41,080 bases of DNA from Strigomonas culicis. Taxonomy: Eukaryota > Euglenozoa > Kinetoplastea > Trypanosomatida > Trypanosomatidae. Location of the stretch: the NCBI GenBank assembly GCA_000482145.1, contig AUXH01000101.1, forward strand, positions 1 through 41,080, in the 5' to 3' direction. The position numbers and the translations under genes were made by a program. The notes under the pieces were generated by a model. That model saw only the letters and a program-made list of their open reading frames with translations, had not been told where the DNA came from and searched no databases. Below are positions 33,722 to 41,080 of this stretch, piece after piece. Positions within the stretch are counted from its first letter, which is position 1, and each line of letters opens with the position of its first letter.

Positions 33722-36313
33722 CTACGAGATCGCCATGGACAGGAGAAAGCCGGCCGCTGTCACAAACGCGATGACTACATCGAATATCAATTTCGGGCAG
33801 AATATAGGAAACATCATAAGATGGTCCTTCTGTATGTAGCCGTTGAAGCAGCTCACCGCGCCCTGCACGACACAGAGGTGCACCAGCAGGTGTCTTGGTA
33901 GGGCTGACGGGGGTAAGGTGAGCGAGCCATCTTTTCGCGCCAGAACGGTGGTGCTCACCTGATACGCGACGGGCACCAGCAAAAAAGCGTTGAACGTCCG
34001 ACTGAGCACGAGCACGGCGCCAAGAACGATATTGTAGAAGGGCACCCCCACAAAGGAGGCGTTCCAGTCGATGGTGTTCAGCATGCACTGGTGGCCTTGG
34101 AAGAAGAAGGCCGTGTACGCGGAAAGGTGCAGGACGACGGCCTGGGTCTCCACCGGCATGTGGTGCACCGCGCGCGCGAGAAGCGGGAGCGTGACGCCGT
34201 AGACGGCGATGATGATGGCCACCACGCACTTCTCGTTACACAGCGAAGCGACCCAGGCCACGCCGAGCAGGTAGCTGAAGAGGGCGGGTCGCAGAGCCAG
34301 CGCGCTGCCGCTCTTGCGGCCGGCACCGCTTGCCGCGTAGCCGATCCCCAGCGCGAGGGGCGCCGCGTGGTGCAGCACCACCACCTTGTAGCACGCGCAC
34401 ATGACCGCGCAGGCCGCCACCGCCCACGCGGTGGCGCGCCGGTCCCGCCGCAGCCCGTAGGCGGCCAGCGCGGCGCTCCACAGCACGACCACGCCGGCGC
34501 GCTCGCACGTCTTCAGCGGCAGCCACGCGACTGCCAGGTCGTCCAGCCGACTGCTGCTCTCCACGTTGTGCGAGATGTGCTCTCGGTGCCGGAGGGCGTA
34601 CGGCAGAGCCGCGCGCATGCACGCGAGCAGTCCCACTAAGTAGAGGCAGCGACCGCGCCGAGACGTGCGCATGGCGCTCAGCACCAGCAGCGTGCCCAGC
34701 AGGGTGAAGACCTCTACGTCTTCATTGACAACGAAGCTGTTGGAAAAGACAAAGATCAATCGAGCGACAAACACCGCGCCCGTCCACACGAGCACCTGGG
34801 TTCGACGCACGAACACGTCCCGAATCCCAGGGACGAAGAATACACTCAGTGCACACACCAGCAGCAATGTGGAGCCCACAAACATGCCGCTGCGATGCAT
34901 ATCGGTGCGCGCACGCCGCGCAAAAAAGCTCATCCGCGCGACGCGGCTGCGCAGCGGCAGCCCCGTCGCCTCTCCCCACGGCAGCGGCGCGGGCAGCTTC
35001 GTACCGGTCTCCTCGAAGTACCGCTGCATCTGCGCCCAGTTGCACTGCTCCACCGCCTCCAAGTCGACGTGCTCGTCCGCCAGCGCGAGCACCTCGGGCA
35101 GGACGCGGCCGAAGCTGCTGAAGGGAATGGGCTTACCCAACAGCGCGGTGATGGTGGGCGTCACGTCCACCTGGTAGGCGGCCCCGAGCTTCTCACTGCA
35201 CACCTCCGCGCGGCGCTGGCAGCTGGCCAGCCGCAGCAGCTCCTCGTCCGCCCCCGCGCGCCAGCGGTCTGCGTTCAGCTCATGCACGAGCTTCTTTTTT
35301 TCCTCCGACATGCGGGACACCTGTTCGAGATCGGCTGCATGCCTCCTCTCCTTCCCCGTGTTGCTATCGCCAGCGAAGTACTGCGCAAACAAAAAGGTGT
35401 CCGTCTCCAAAGGGGAGCCGCCGCCATGGTCGCCGCTGCTGGTCATACCGTGGTCCCCCAGCACCAGCAGCATCGTGCTCATCGCCGTGCGGCGCTCGCG
35501 CAGACTGACCGTGACGTTGTGCAGCATCACGTTCAGCTGCCTCAGCTTGGCCGCCATCTCGGAGTTCTCCGCGTTGAAGCGGTGGCCCACATGGTCGACA
35601 CCTAGAAAGTGGGCAATGATCAGCTCCGCGTAGGCGTCGTCCTTTTCGCGCGTCTCGCTGTCCAACACGCCGAAGACGGTGCGCAGCACGGCATCGTCGT
35701 TCGTGTGGAAGTCCGCCACATCAAACGACGGCAGGGCAGTGGTGCTCTTCCAGTGCGTCTTTCTCCCCGTCGCGGCCTCCGTCGCGTCGGGGAACAGCCT
35801 CGTCCACGTGTCGTCGCCGAGCAGCACGGCCCGCCCGCCGGCCTGCCGCACAATGCTGTCGAGCGGCGTCGCGTCGCTGTTGAAGTTGGAGCCGGCCTCC
35901 AGAAACGCCGGCATCGTCCCGGTCGCGATGGCCTTGATGCGCTGCGCCGTCGTCGTGGGGGCGTCCGCAACGAGGAAGTAGCCGTACGACGCGTCGTCCG
36001 GCTCGGACAGGCAGCGCTCGATGTAGCGGAGGGTCGACCCCATGTAGCGGCGGCGGTTCTCCTCGCTCGTCTGGGGCACCGTGCACGCACCATCTTCGCG
36101 GTTGTAGGCTCGCAAGTTGGAGAGCACGAAATCGGGGCGGAGGGCGTCGATGACAATCACCACGACCTGATCGACTGGCCGCATCCCCCCACAGGGCGCT
36201 GTACCGTTGGAGGAGACAACGACCGTCGCCGAAAGCATGGACGTCGTGAAGAAGACGGAGCTGAACACAAAGACGCCAATGAGGATGAAGGTGAGACATG
36301 GTAAGACGCGCAT
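33722..36313 (-). CDS. GPI13: GPI ethanolamine-phosphate transferase 3 (PIG-O/GPI13)
   Basis: An 863-residue ER membrane enzyme that adds phosphoethanolamine to the third mannose of the GPI precursor, the group through which proteins are attached. The alkaline-phosphatase-like domain carries VVIVIDALRPD (51-61, metal ligand D56), the PIG-O signature APTTTAQRIKAIATGTMPAF and EAGSNF (118-144), LLGDDTWTRLFPD (164-176), IAHFLGVDHVGH (233-244) and LVLGDHGMT (283-291). That wording matches PIG-O rather than PIG-N or PIG-G. An N-terminal membrane anchor spans about 5-30, and roughly ten hydrophobic segments fill about 480-863. The frame is open 50 codons further up, but the pyrimidine tract and AG (36409-36410) fall inside that stretch, so the ATG at 36311-36313 is the start. 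GPI anchors are abundant on trypanosomatid surfaces. Confidence 0.92.
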   Translation of the reverse strand: MRVLPCLTFILIGVFVFSSVFFTTSMLSATVVVSSNGTAPCGGMRPVDQVVVIVIDALRPDFVLSNLRAYNREDGACTVPQTSEENRRRYMGSTLRYIERCLSEPDDASYGYFLVADAPTTTAQRIKAIATGTMPAFLEAGSNFNSDATPLDSIVRQAGGRAVLLGDDTWTRLFPDATEAATGRKTHWKSTTALPSFDVADFHTNDDAVLRTVFGVLDSETREKDDAYAELIIAHFLGVDHVGHRFNAENSEMAAKLRQLNVMLHNVTVSLRERRTAMSTMLLVLGDHGMTSSGDHGGGSPLETDTFLFAQYFAGDSNTGKERRHAADLEQVSRMSEEKKKLVHELNADRWRAGADEELLRLASCQRRAEVCSEKLGAAYQVDVTPTITALLGKPIPFSSFGRVLPEVLALADEHVDLEAVEQCNWAQMQRYFEETGTKLPAPLPWGEATGLPLRSRVARMSFFARRARTDMHRSGMFVGSTLLLVCALSVFFVPGIRDVFVRRTQVLVWTGAVFVARLIFVFSNSFVVNEDVEVFTLLGTLLVLSAMRTSRRGRCLYLVGLLACMRAALPYALRHREHISHNVESSSRLDDLAVAWLPLKTCERAGVVVLWSAALAAYGLRRDRRATAWAVAACAVMCACYKVVVLHHAAPLALGIGYAASGAGRKSGSALALRPALFSYLLGVAWVASLCNEKCVVAIIIAVYGVTLPLLARAVHHMPVETQAVVLHLSAYTAFFFQGHQCMLNTIDWNASFVGVPFYNIVLGAVLVLSRTFNAFLLVPVAYQVSTTVLARKDGSLTLPPSALPRHLLVHLCVVQGAVSCFNGYIQKDHLMMFPIFCPKLIFDVVIAFVTAAGFLLSMAIS

Positions 36314-36408
36314 TGGCACACGTGAAGGCGTGAGGCCGCTGTTTGTTGGGGTGAGTGCCGTTAGACCGCTACAGAAAAGAAAGCGCGGCTGCGCGAAGAA
36401 CGTAGGAA

Positions 36409-36434
36409 CTGAAGTGAGGGGAGAAAAAAAAAGG
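36409..36434 (-). promoter_or_regulatory. Polypyrimidine tract and AG that decide the PIG-O start
   Basis: The coding strand is a T/C-rich run from about 36433 to 36411, followed by TTCAG with the AG at 36409-36410. A second small tract with AG at 36369-36370 lies further down. Both lie upstream of the ATG at 36313 and downstream of the longest open frame's first codon. Confidence 0.6.
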
Positions 36435-36727
36435 CCCAGTAACGTTATGCTCAGTGGTTTCACGCTATCACAAAGTATAGGGAGGAGTGAACAACAACAA
36501 CAACAAAAGGAACATATTCTCCTCCAAGTGTGAGAAGAAGAGGAAACAATGAGCTGTACTTGAAATCTAGTTTTATTAGTTAAGTGTTAAGTGCACTTTT
36601 CTTTATGTATACAAGAATCACAAATTAGTAACAATAGTAATAATGCCCTACGATATAGGACCATAAGGGCGAAACTGTGAACAAAAAAAAAAGGGTGGTA
36701 TCAGCGTGGAACACCAACATTCCTACC

Positions 36728-36740
36728 AGAGAGAGAGAGA

Positions 36741-36769
<29 letters not shown>
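36728..36769. repeat. Compound (AG)n-(GT)n microsatellite
   Basis: About 16 bases of AG followed by about 26 bases of GT, without interruption. It lies in the presumed 3' untranslated part of the METTL17-like gene. Confidence 0.92.
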
Positions 36770-36774
<5 letters not shown>

Positions 36775-36850
36775 GAGCTGTCGGCGGTTGCGAAGAGAAG
36801 TATGCTGGAGTAGTACAGCACAAAGCACTACACTTTTGTTGCACACTGCC

Positions 36851-39800
36851 TTACTTGGCGCGCTGGCGGTTCTGCCTCCGTTCCTGGCTCGTGTTGCGGC
36901 GCTTCATCTGGAGCTGGCGGCGGGCCGCGCGGAGCTTCGCGGCGTTGGGTATGGTCTTCTTCGTCTGCTGGATCGTCTTGATCCTTGCGCGGCGCACCGC
37001 CTCGGCCCACTGCTCCGCGCTGATCTCGCGACGCGCGTCGACGCGGTCCACCTCGCCCTGCGCGGACACCTGTGCACCGAAGAGCTCCTGGATCTTCTCC
37101 TCCGCCTTCTTCTGCAGCTCAAAGTCGCGCTCCCGCCTGCGCTTCTGCTGCAGCTCCTCGCGGCTCAGCTCCTCGGTGGGCGTCTCGACGTCGGTGATAG
37201 GGTCGTTGTACTGCATCGCCGTCTTCTCCACGGTGGAGTAGCGCACGTCGATGAGCGTGTTGGGGAAGTCCACCTGCGGATGCTTCGAGATGGCGTACAT
37301 GGGCACGTCGCTGGGGAACAGGGAGCCGCTCCGGATGCGCTTCAACAGCTTCCACCCGCCAATGTGCTGCCACCGCATGGTCGAGTGGCGGCTCACGCGG
37401 TTGCGGTCGCCGTAGAAGCGACGGTACACGCGCCCGCTGATGAGGTCGCCCTCGGGGCTGCAGAAGGTTGCCTGGATCTTACCGCGGCACGAGGGGTCGC
37501 GCACCACACGCAGGTACTTGGGCGCGACCTTCATGATGCGCTTGCGGAGGTCGCTCAGCTCCTCGCGAACCACCAGCATCTCCGACGGCGAGATGGCGCG
37601 CTGCCGCTGGTACCCGGCGTCGACGAAGGAGCGGTTGAACTTGTGCGTGGCCGGCGGAAACTGCAGAGGAAAGATGAGCTTGTTGAAGCGCGTGTTGGAG
37701 GTCTTGACGAGGCGCGGCACGTCCGTCGGGATGTGTCCGACCTCACCGGTGGAGACGGCCCCATCCGCCAGCGCGGTGGCGAGGGCGGAGCTCGACTGCC
37801 CCGCGGCCACGCTCTTGTCGTCGCCGTACGGCGACGGCAGCTTGGGCGGCGCGGCGGTCTCCGGGCGGTGCAGCGCCTCGTCGCTCACGCGCTCAAAGAC
37901 GACGTCCTTGACGGACAGCGACGCGTTGTACATCTCCCGCTGCCGCGCGTCGCGCTGCTGCAGCTCCGCGGCCTTCTCGCGGCGCAGCGCCTCCTCTCGC
38001 CGCAGCGCACGGTCCGGGACGAGCTCGTTGCGGGCGAAGACCATGTAGCTGATGGGCTCGATGCCGACCTTCAGCGGCATGTGGCGCGCCCACACCTCGA
38101 TGAAGGTGGACCGGTACTGCGCCTCCGTCGAGCACATGCGCATGCGCTTGCGCTTAACTCCCGACTTGCAGTGGCGCAGCGGGCACTGCTTCTCGTGCGG
38201 ACACGGCGCGATGATGGTCGGCTGCCAGTCCCACAGGCCGACGTCCTTTTCCTCGAGAATGGTGTCCCGCGCCTCCATGAGCATGTTGAAGTTGTTCAGG
38301 TTGGAGAACTCCACGAGAACGAGCACGCCCTTCGTCATCTTCCACAGCTGCTGCACCAGCTTCTTGCGGTTCGCGGCCTCGGCCACCTCGCTGAGTGAGT
38401 AGGCGGCCACGACGAGGTCGTGCTGGATCGTCTCGTCCTCCGGCAGCAGGTAGCGCTTCCACGTCACGTTGGGCACGTCCTCCAGCAGCACCATGGTGCC
38501 GACCTCCATCATGCCGGGGCTCGGCTCGATCGCGGTGATCTCCTGAAGCGGCTGCAGGCGCCGGCTTGCGCGCTGCTGCGCCGTGTCCGTCTCGAGGTCG
38601 ACCAGCTTTTCCCACCACGTGCGCGCCTGCTGCGCGCCGCGGCCGCCGCCCTCCTCCTCGCCGTCCATGACGTCGAAGGGGTCCTCGCGGCTGCGCGCCG
38701 CGTCGCCAAGCGGGTCGCCGTCCTCCCACTCTGTGCCGTCCACCATCTCCCGGTGCCGCGCGTGGGCCTCTTGGCGCAGGCGCCGCACCTTCGCGGCGGC
38801 CGCGCGCGCCGCGACGTCCGCCACCTCGCGCCGGAGGTCGGCCGGCAGGTCCGCGGGGTCGACCTCGCCGCGCTCGATGAGCGCCGCCACGGCCATGAAG
38901 CGCGCCTTCTTCTTCTCCGCGTTGTTCCGCTCGAGCCGCTGCAGGTCGTAGCGCAGCTCACCCAGCTGGTGCGACTGCGAGCTCTCGTTGAAGGTCATCG
39001 TCTGCCGCATCGAGCGGTAGAGGGGGTAGGCGAGCGAGCTCGGGTCGTACACCTCCTTCGCGGCCAGCACCGCCGTCCCGGTGCCGCAGCCGAAGTCGAG
39101 CATCGTCTTGGGCACAAAGTGCGGCATGAGCTTGCTCAGCTCGAAGTACACGCGGTGCATCCCAGCGTACATGGCGGCGCCGCGAAACAGAAAGTAGCCG
39201 ATCGCGTCGTCCGTCGAGTAGAGCACCGTGCGGCTGGCCACCGCGTTCGCCACGGCGAGCTGGCGCTGGAACTTCAGCAGGCGCTGCCTAATCTTGAACC
39301 GCAGCTTGGCCTGCGAGCGCTTGTCGTGCAGGTAGAGGGGCTTGAAGTTCTCCCCCTTCTCCCGGCGCTCGAAGAGCTCGCGCTTCTTTTGATTCAGCGT
39401 GTCGGGCTCGCCGTCGGGGATGAGGTCCGCGGCGCTCGTCCGCTTGGACAGGGGCCGCTCCTCGCGGTTGCGGTACTCAATGATGGGGATGATGTCCCGC
39501 AGGCACCTGCGGATGAGGCCCTTGTCCTTCAGCCGGAAGACCTTCATGAAGGCGGCCTGCATGGACGGCGACATCACCACGACGCCGGGGCTCATGTCGC
39601 AGAAGTCGTCCCGCACCGCCCACTGCCGCATCGCCGGGCGCCGCTTGCACATCTTCTTCAGCATCTGGTACTCATACGACATGCGGGCGGCCACGTCGAT
39701 GGTGCGGATCCGACGGCGCCCGAAGCGCATCTTGGCCGAGAACTGCGACCACGTCTCCTTGCCGTCGAGCGTGCGGCCGGGGCCCGCCTCCATGCTGGAC

Positions 39801-39940
39801 TCGCCCGGCTGGTGCATCGCCCCGTCCAGCGGCGTCTGGCCGTGCCCACGGGCGGGGAGGAGCAGCGCGCCGGCGGCCGCGGCCACCTGGGCGTCGCTCG
39901 ACCGCCACGGGGCCGAGGTAGTGAAGAGACGGCGCAGCAT
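36851..39940 (-). CDS. METTL17/Rsm22-like mitochondrial ribosome small-subunit assembly factor
   Basis: A 1029-residue protein with a mitochondrial-type N-terminus (MLRRLFTTSAPWRSS). The methyltransferase fold starts with TMLDFGCGTGTAVLAA (279-294). A large insert (about 296-466), partly acidic and Arg-rich, separates this from ITAIEPSPGMMEVG (468-481). Then come HDLVVAAYSLSEVA (507-520) and KGVLVLVEFSN (537-547). Cys580, Cys586, Cys591 and Cys603 (CPHEKQCPLRHC and beyond) match the cysteine region that holds an iron-sulfur cluster in METTL17. Rsm22/METTL17 proteins bind and help assemble the mitochondrial small ribosomal subunit; a trypanosome homologue, as I recall, is an assembly factor (mt-SAF1). 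The C-terminal 240 residues are basic and helical. Start backed by AG at 40010-40011. Confidence 0.85.
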   Translation of the reverse strand: MLRRLFTTSAPWRSSDAQVAAAAGALLLPARGHGQTPLDGAMHQPGESSMEAGPGRTLDGKETWSQFSAKMRFGRRRIRTIDVAARMSYEYQMLKKMCKRRPAMRQWAVRDDFCDMSPGVVVMSPSMQAAFMKVFRLKDKGLIRRCLRDIIPIIEYRNREERPLSKRTSAADLIPDGEPDTLNQKKRELFERREKGENFKPLYLHDKRSQAKLRFKIRQRLLKFQRQLAVANAVASRTVLYSTDDAIGYFLFRGAAMYAGMHRVYFELSKLMPHFVPKTMLDFGCGTGTAVLAAKEVYDPSSLAYPLYRSMRQTMTFNESSQSHQLGELRYDLQRLERNNAEKKKARFMAVAALIERGEVDPADLPADLRREVADVAARAAAAKVRRLRQEAHARHREMVDGTEWEDGDPLGDAARSREDPFDVMDGEEEGGGRGAQQARTWWEKLVDLETDTAQQRASRRLQPLQEITAIEPSPGMMEVGTMVLLEDVPNVTWKRYLLPEDETIQHDLVVAAYSLSEVAEAANRKKLVQQLWKMTKGVLVLVEFSNLNNFNMLMEARDTILEEKDVGLWDWQPTIIAPCPHEKQCPLRHCKSGVKRKRMRMCSTEAQYRSTFIEVWARHMPLKVGIEPISYMVFARNELVPDRALRREEALRREKAAELQQRDARQREMYNASLSVKDVVFERVSDEALHRPETAAPPKLPSPYGDDKSVAAGQSSSALATALADGAVSTGEVGHIPTDVPRLVKTSNTRFNKLIFPLQFPPATHKFNRSFVDAGYQRQRAISPSEMLVVREELSDLRKRIMKVAPKYLRVVRDPSCRGKIQATFCSPEGDLISGRVYRRFYGDRNRVSRHSTMRWQHIGGWKLLKRIRSGSLFPSDVPMYAISKHPQVDFPNTLIDVRYSTVEKTAMQYNDPITDVETPTEELSREELQQKRRRERDFELQKKAEEKIQELFGAQVSAQGEVDRVDARREISAEQWAEAVRRARIKTIQQTKKTIPNAAKLRAARRQLQMKRRNTSQERRQNRQRAK

Positions 39941-40893
39941 ATCACTTCCTCTACAAGAAACAGCACGTCAACCGTAGGAGTAACGTAACAGAAACGTATT
40001 CAAAAGTACCTAACACAGATCATCAACAAGAAGCAAAAGGAGAGGAGGAAGGGACCCATAGAAGCATACAGCTGTCAGAGTAAATATAGTTTTCAAGTTG
40101 TGTTTTCCCTTCAAACATGCGAAATAATGGATAGAAAATAGATGAGTGATTCTTCATGTTTTGCTTGGTTTCATTGGGTTGTTTCAGCATATATATATAT
40201 ATTTAATATTTATCTAACCAACGAGAGAAAAGAAGAAGATGCGGTAAGTTCATAAGTTTTTGAAAGATTGTAGAATAGTAAAGCTACAACAAACCTGTAT
40301 ATTTATGTATATAATTACTATTAATGAAAACAAGATGATCTCCTATTTTCTTTGTTTTTTTTTAGGTATACCATTAAAAAAAAACTGCTTAATTATTTTT
40401 TTGTAAATATATCCCTATGTGTTGTTGTTTCTTTCCAAACAAACAAAGAAGAGTGTGAAAAAAGGGAAAAGAAAAAACGTAAGACAACAAATATAACCTT
40501 GCTTCTTAACCCGAATTACTATCCGTAATGAGAGAACGCTACAGTACAATTAAAGGAAAAAATGAAGAAAAAGAAAAGTAGCATTCCTCAAGACCCTTCG
40601 AGAAGAAAGACCAGCCTACAAGGTGTAAACATTGGTCAGCAAAGTATATTGATATATACATATCTTTTTTTTTCCATGCACACACCCACGCACCCACACA
40701 GGAGTGCTGCAGGTATTGAAAGCAAGTGGGTAGTATATATGCATATATAGCTGTTCTTAGCTTTTCTTTTGCTTTATTTGCATTTTCTAAGTATTGGTTT
40801 TTGGGTGACGTGAAATAAATTAATGTTTCTTTTTTCCTTTTCTTTTTTTGATTTTTGAAGTTTGTGTTTACATAGATGTATGCATAAGGAACC
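39941..40893. other. Longest spacer (953 bases), AT-rich
   Basis: Close to the METTL17-like start, a C/T tract on the coding strand (40028-40054) precedes AG at 40010-40011. Beyond about 40080 the sequence is very AT-rich with homopolymer runs and an (AT)n stretch at 40191-40202, presumably the 3' untranslated region of fumarase. Short forward frames here are low complexity and not credible. I looked for tRNA and snoRNA signatures and saw none. Confidence 0.5.
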
Positions 40894-40908
40894 CTAATTA
40901 AGTTGCTT

Positions 40909-40947
<39 letters not shown>

Positions 40948-41080
40948 CGGGAAGTTCTCCACCTGGATCTTCCACACGGCCTCCATGCCCAACTCGGCCA
41001 TGTCGTGGCACTCCACCTTCTTGATGCACTCGACCGCGAGCACCGCCGCGGGGGCCGCCGATGCTGCCTAGGTAGAAGCC
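40894..41080 (-). CDS. Class I fumarate hydratase, C-terminal end, with apparent frameshift
   Basis: The last 40-odd residues before the stop (TAG at 40894-40896) read [18 protein letters not shown] and on, the C-terminus of iron-sulfur class I fumarases, which interconvert fumarate and malate. At the window edge another frame reads GFYLGSIGG (41054-41080), a conserved motif of the same enzyme family, and in the downstream frame a TAG at 41068-41070 would otherwise interrupt it. The two frames meet at a run of five C on the coding strand (41050-41054); four would keep one frame. So a single extra base, most simply a homopolymer sequencing error, splits the gene. Only the 3' end is in the window, so mitochondrial or cytosolic isoform cannot be told. 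Confidence 0.8.

Larger units (their letters stand above)
36314..36850. other. Spacer with GA/GT repeats
   Basis: Holds the PIG-O splice signals, an (AAC)n-like run near 36491-36507, AT-rich sequence, and a joined (GA)n-(GT)n microsatellite at 36728-36769 close to the METTL17-like stop codon. No gene or RNA seen. Confidence 0.5.

Noticed and set aside
33722..36463. PIG-O start at 36463
   Set aside because: A pyrimidine tract and AG acceptor fall within the extra 50 codons, so they would be removed by trans-splicing.
40562..40750. 62-residue plus-strand frame
   Set aside because: Lys-rich start, no conserved pattern, opposite strand to every other gene and within AT-rich spacer.
40884..40900. 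CCCTAA-like sequence hinting at telomere repeat
   Set aside because: A single copy only, overlapping the fumarase stop codon.

Overview
The window looks like a nuclear chromosome segment of a trypanosomatid (kinetoplastid) flagellate. All 19 recognisable genes lie on the minus strand, are intronless, and are separated by short AT-rich spacers. Coding regions are GC-rich, with strong G/C preference at third positions. Most start codons are preceded, on the coding strand, by a polypyrimidine tract and then an AG, which is the layout of spliced-leader trans-splicing. This is one stretch of a polycistronic transcription unit read right to left. I cannot fix the genus. From memory, the order fumarase, mitochondrial aspartate aminotransferase, UCH37-type hydrolase resembles a block of Leishmania major chromosome 24; this needs checking.

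Layout in order of transcription (right to left): the 3' end of a class I fumarate hydratase with an apparent one-base frameshift at the window edge (40894-41080); a METTL17/Rsm22-like mitochondrial ribosome assembly methyltransferase (36851-39940); GPI ethanolamine-phosphate transferase 3, PIG-O/GPI13 (33722-36313); a four-span membrane protein (32524-33405); a mitochondrial-type aspartate aminotransferase (30800-32101); a coiled-coil protein with an acidic/basic striped tail (27607-30165); a signal-anchored protein of unknown function (25673-27208); a TPR-SET lysine methyltransferase (23348-25282); a doublecortin-like plus P-loop NTPase fusion (20895-23024); a UCH37-type deubiquitinase (19562-20539); a large putative mitochondrial protein (15938-19195).

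Continuing left: a TcdA-type tRNA t6A dehydratase (14867-15700); an unknown protein, perhaps with a PH-like N-terminus (13723-14616); an LRRC9-type leucine-rich-repeat protein (8661-13283); an MPP6-like exosome cofactor (7763-8341); a coiled-coil protein (5417-7471); an ER membrane J-protein (2422-4710); a small protein with an ENT-like region (1287-1979); and the N-terminal part of a class I SAM methyltransferase (1-1006).

As usual in trypanosomatids, neighbours are not a functional operon. Themes do recur: mitochondrion (fumarase, METTL17-like, aminotransferase, 1085-aa protein), RNA handling (TcdA, MPP6, methyltransferases), secretory pathway and GPI anchors (PIG-O, J-protein), and cytoskeleton or flagellum (LRRC9, doublecortin fusion, coiled-coil proteins). 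I found no tRNA, rRNA, mobile element or CRISPR. Simple repeats (AC, GT, GA) are confined to spacers. The most interesting items are the doublecortin-NTPase fusion, the METTL17-like enzyme with a large insertion inside its catalytic fold, the TPR-SET protein with an extra cysteine quartet, and the frameshift in fumarase.
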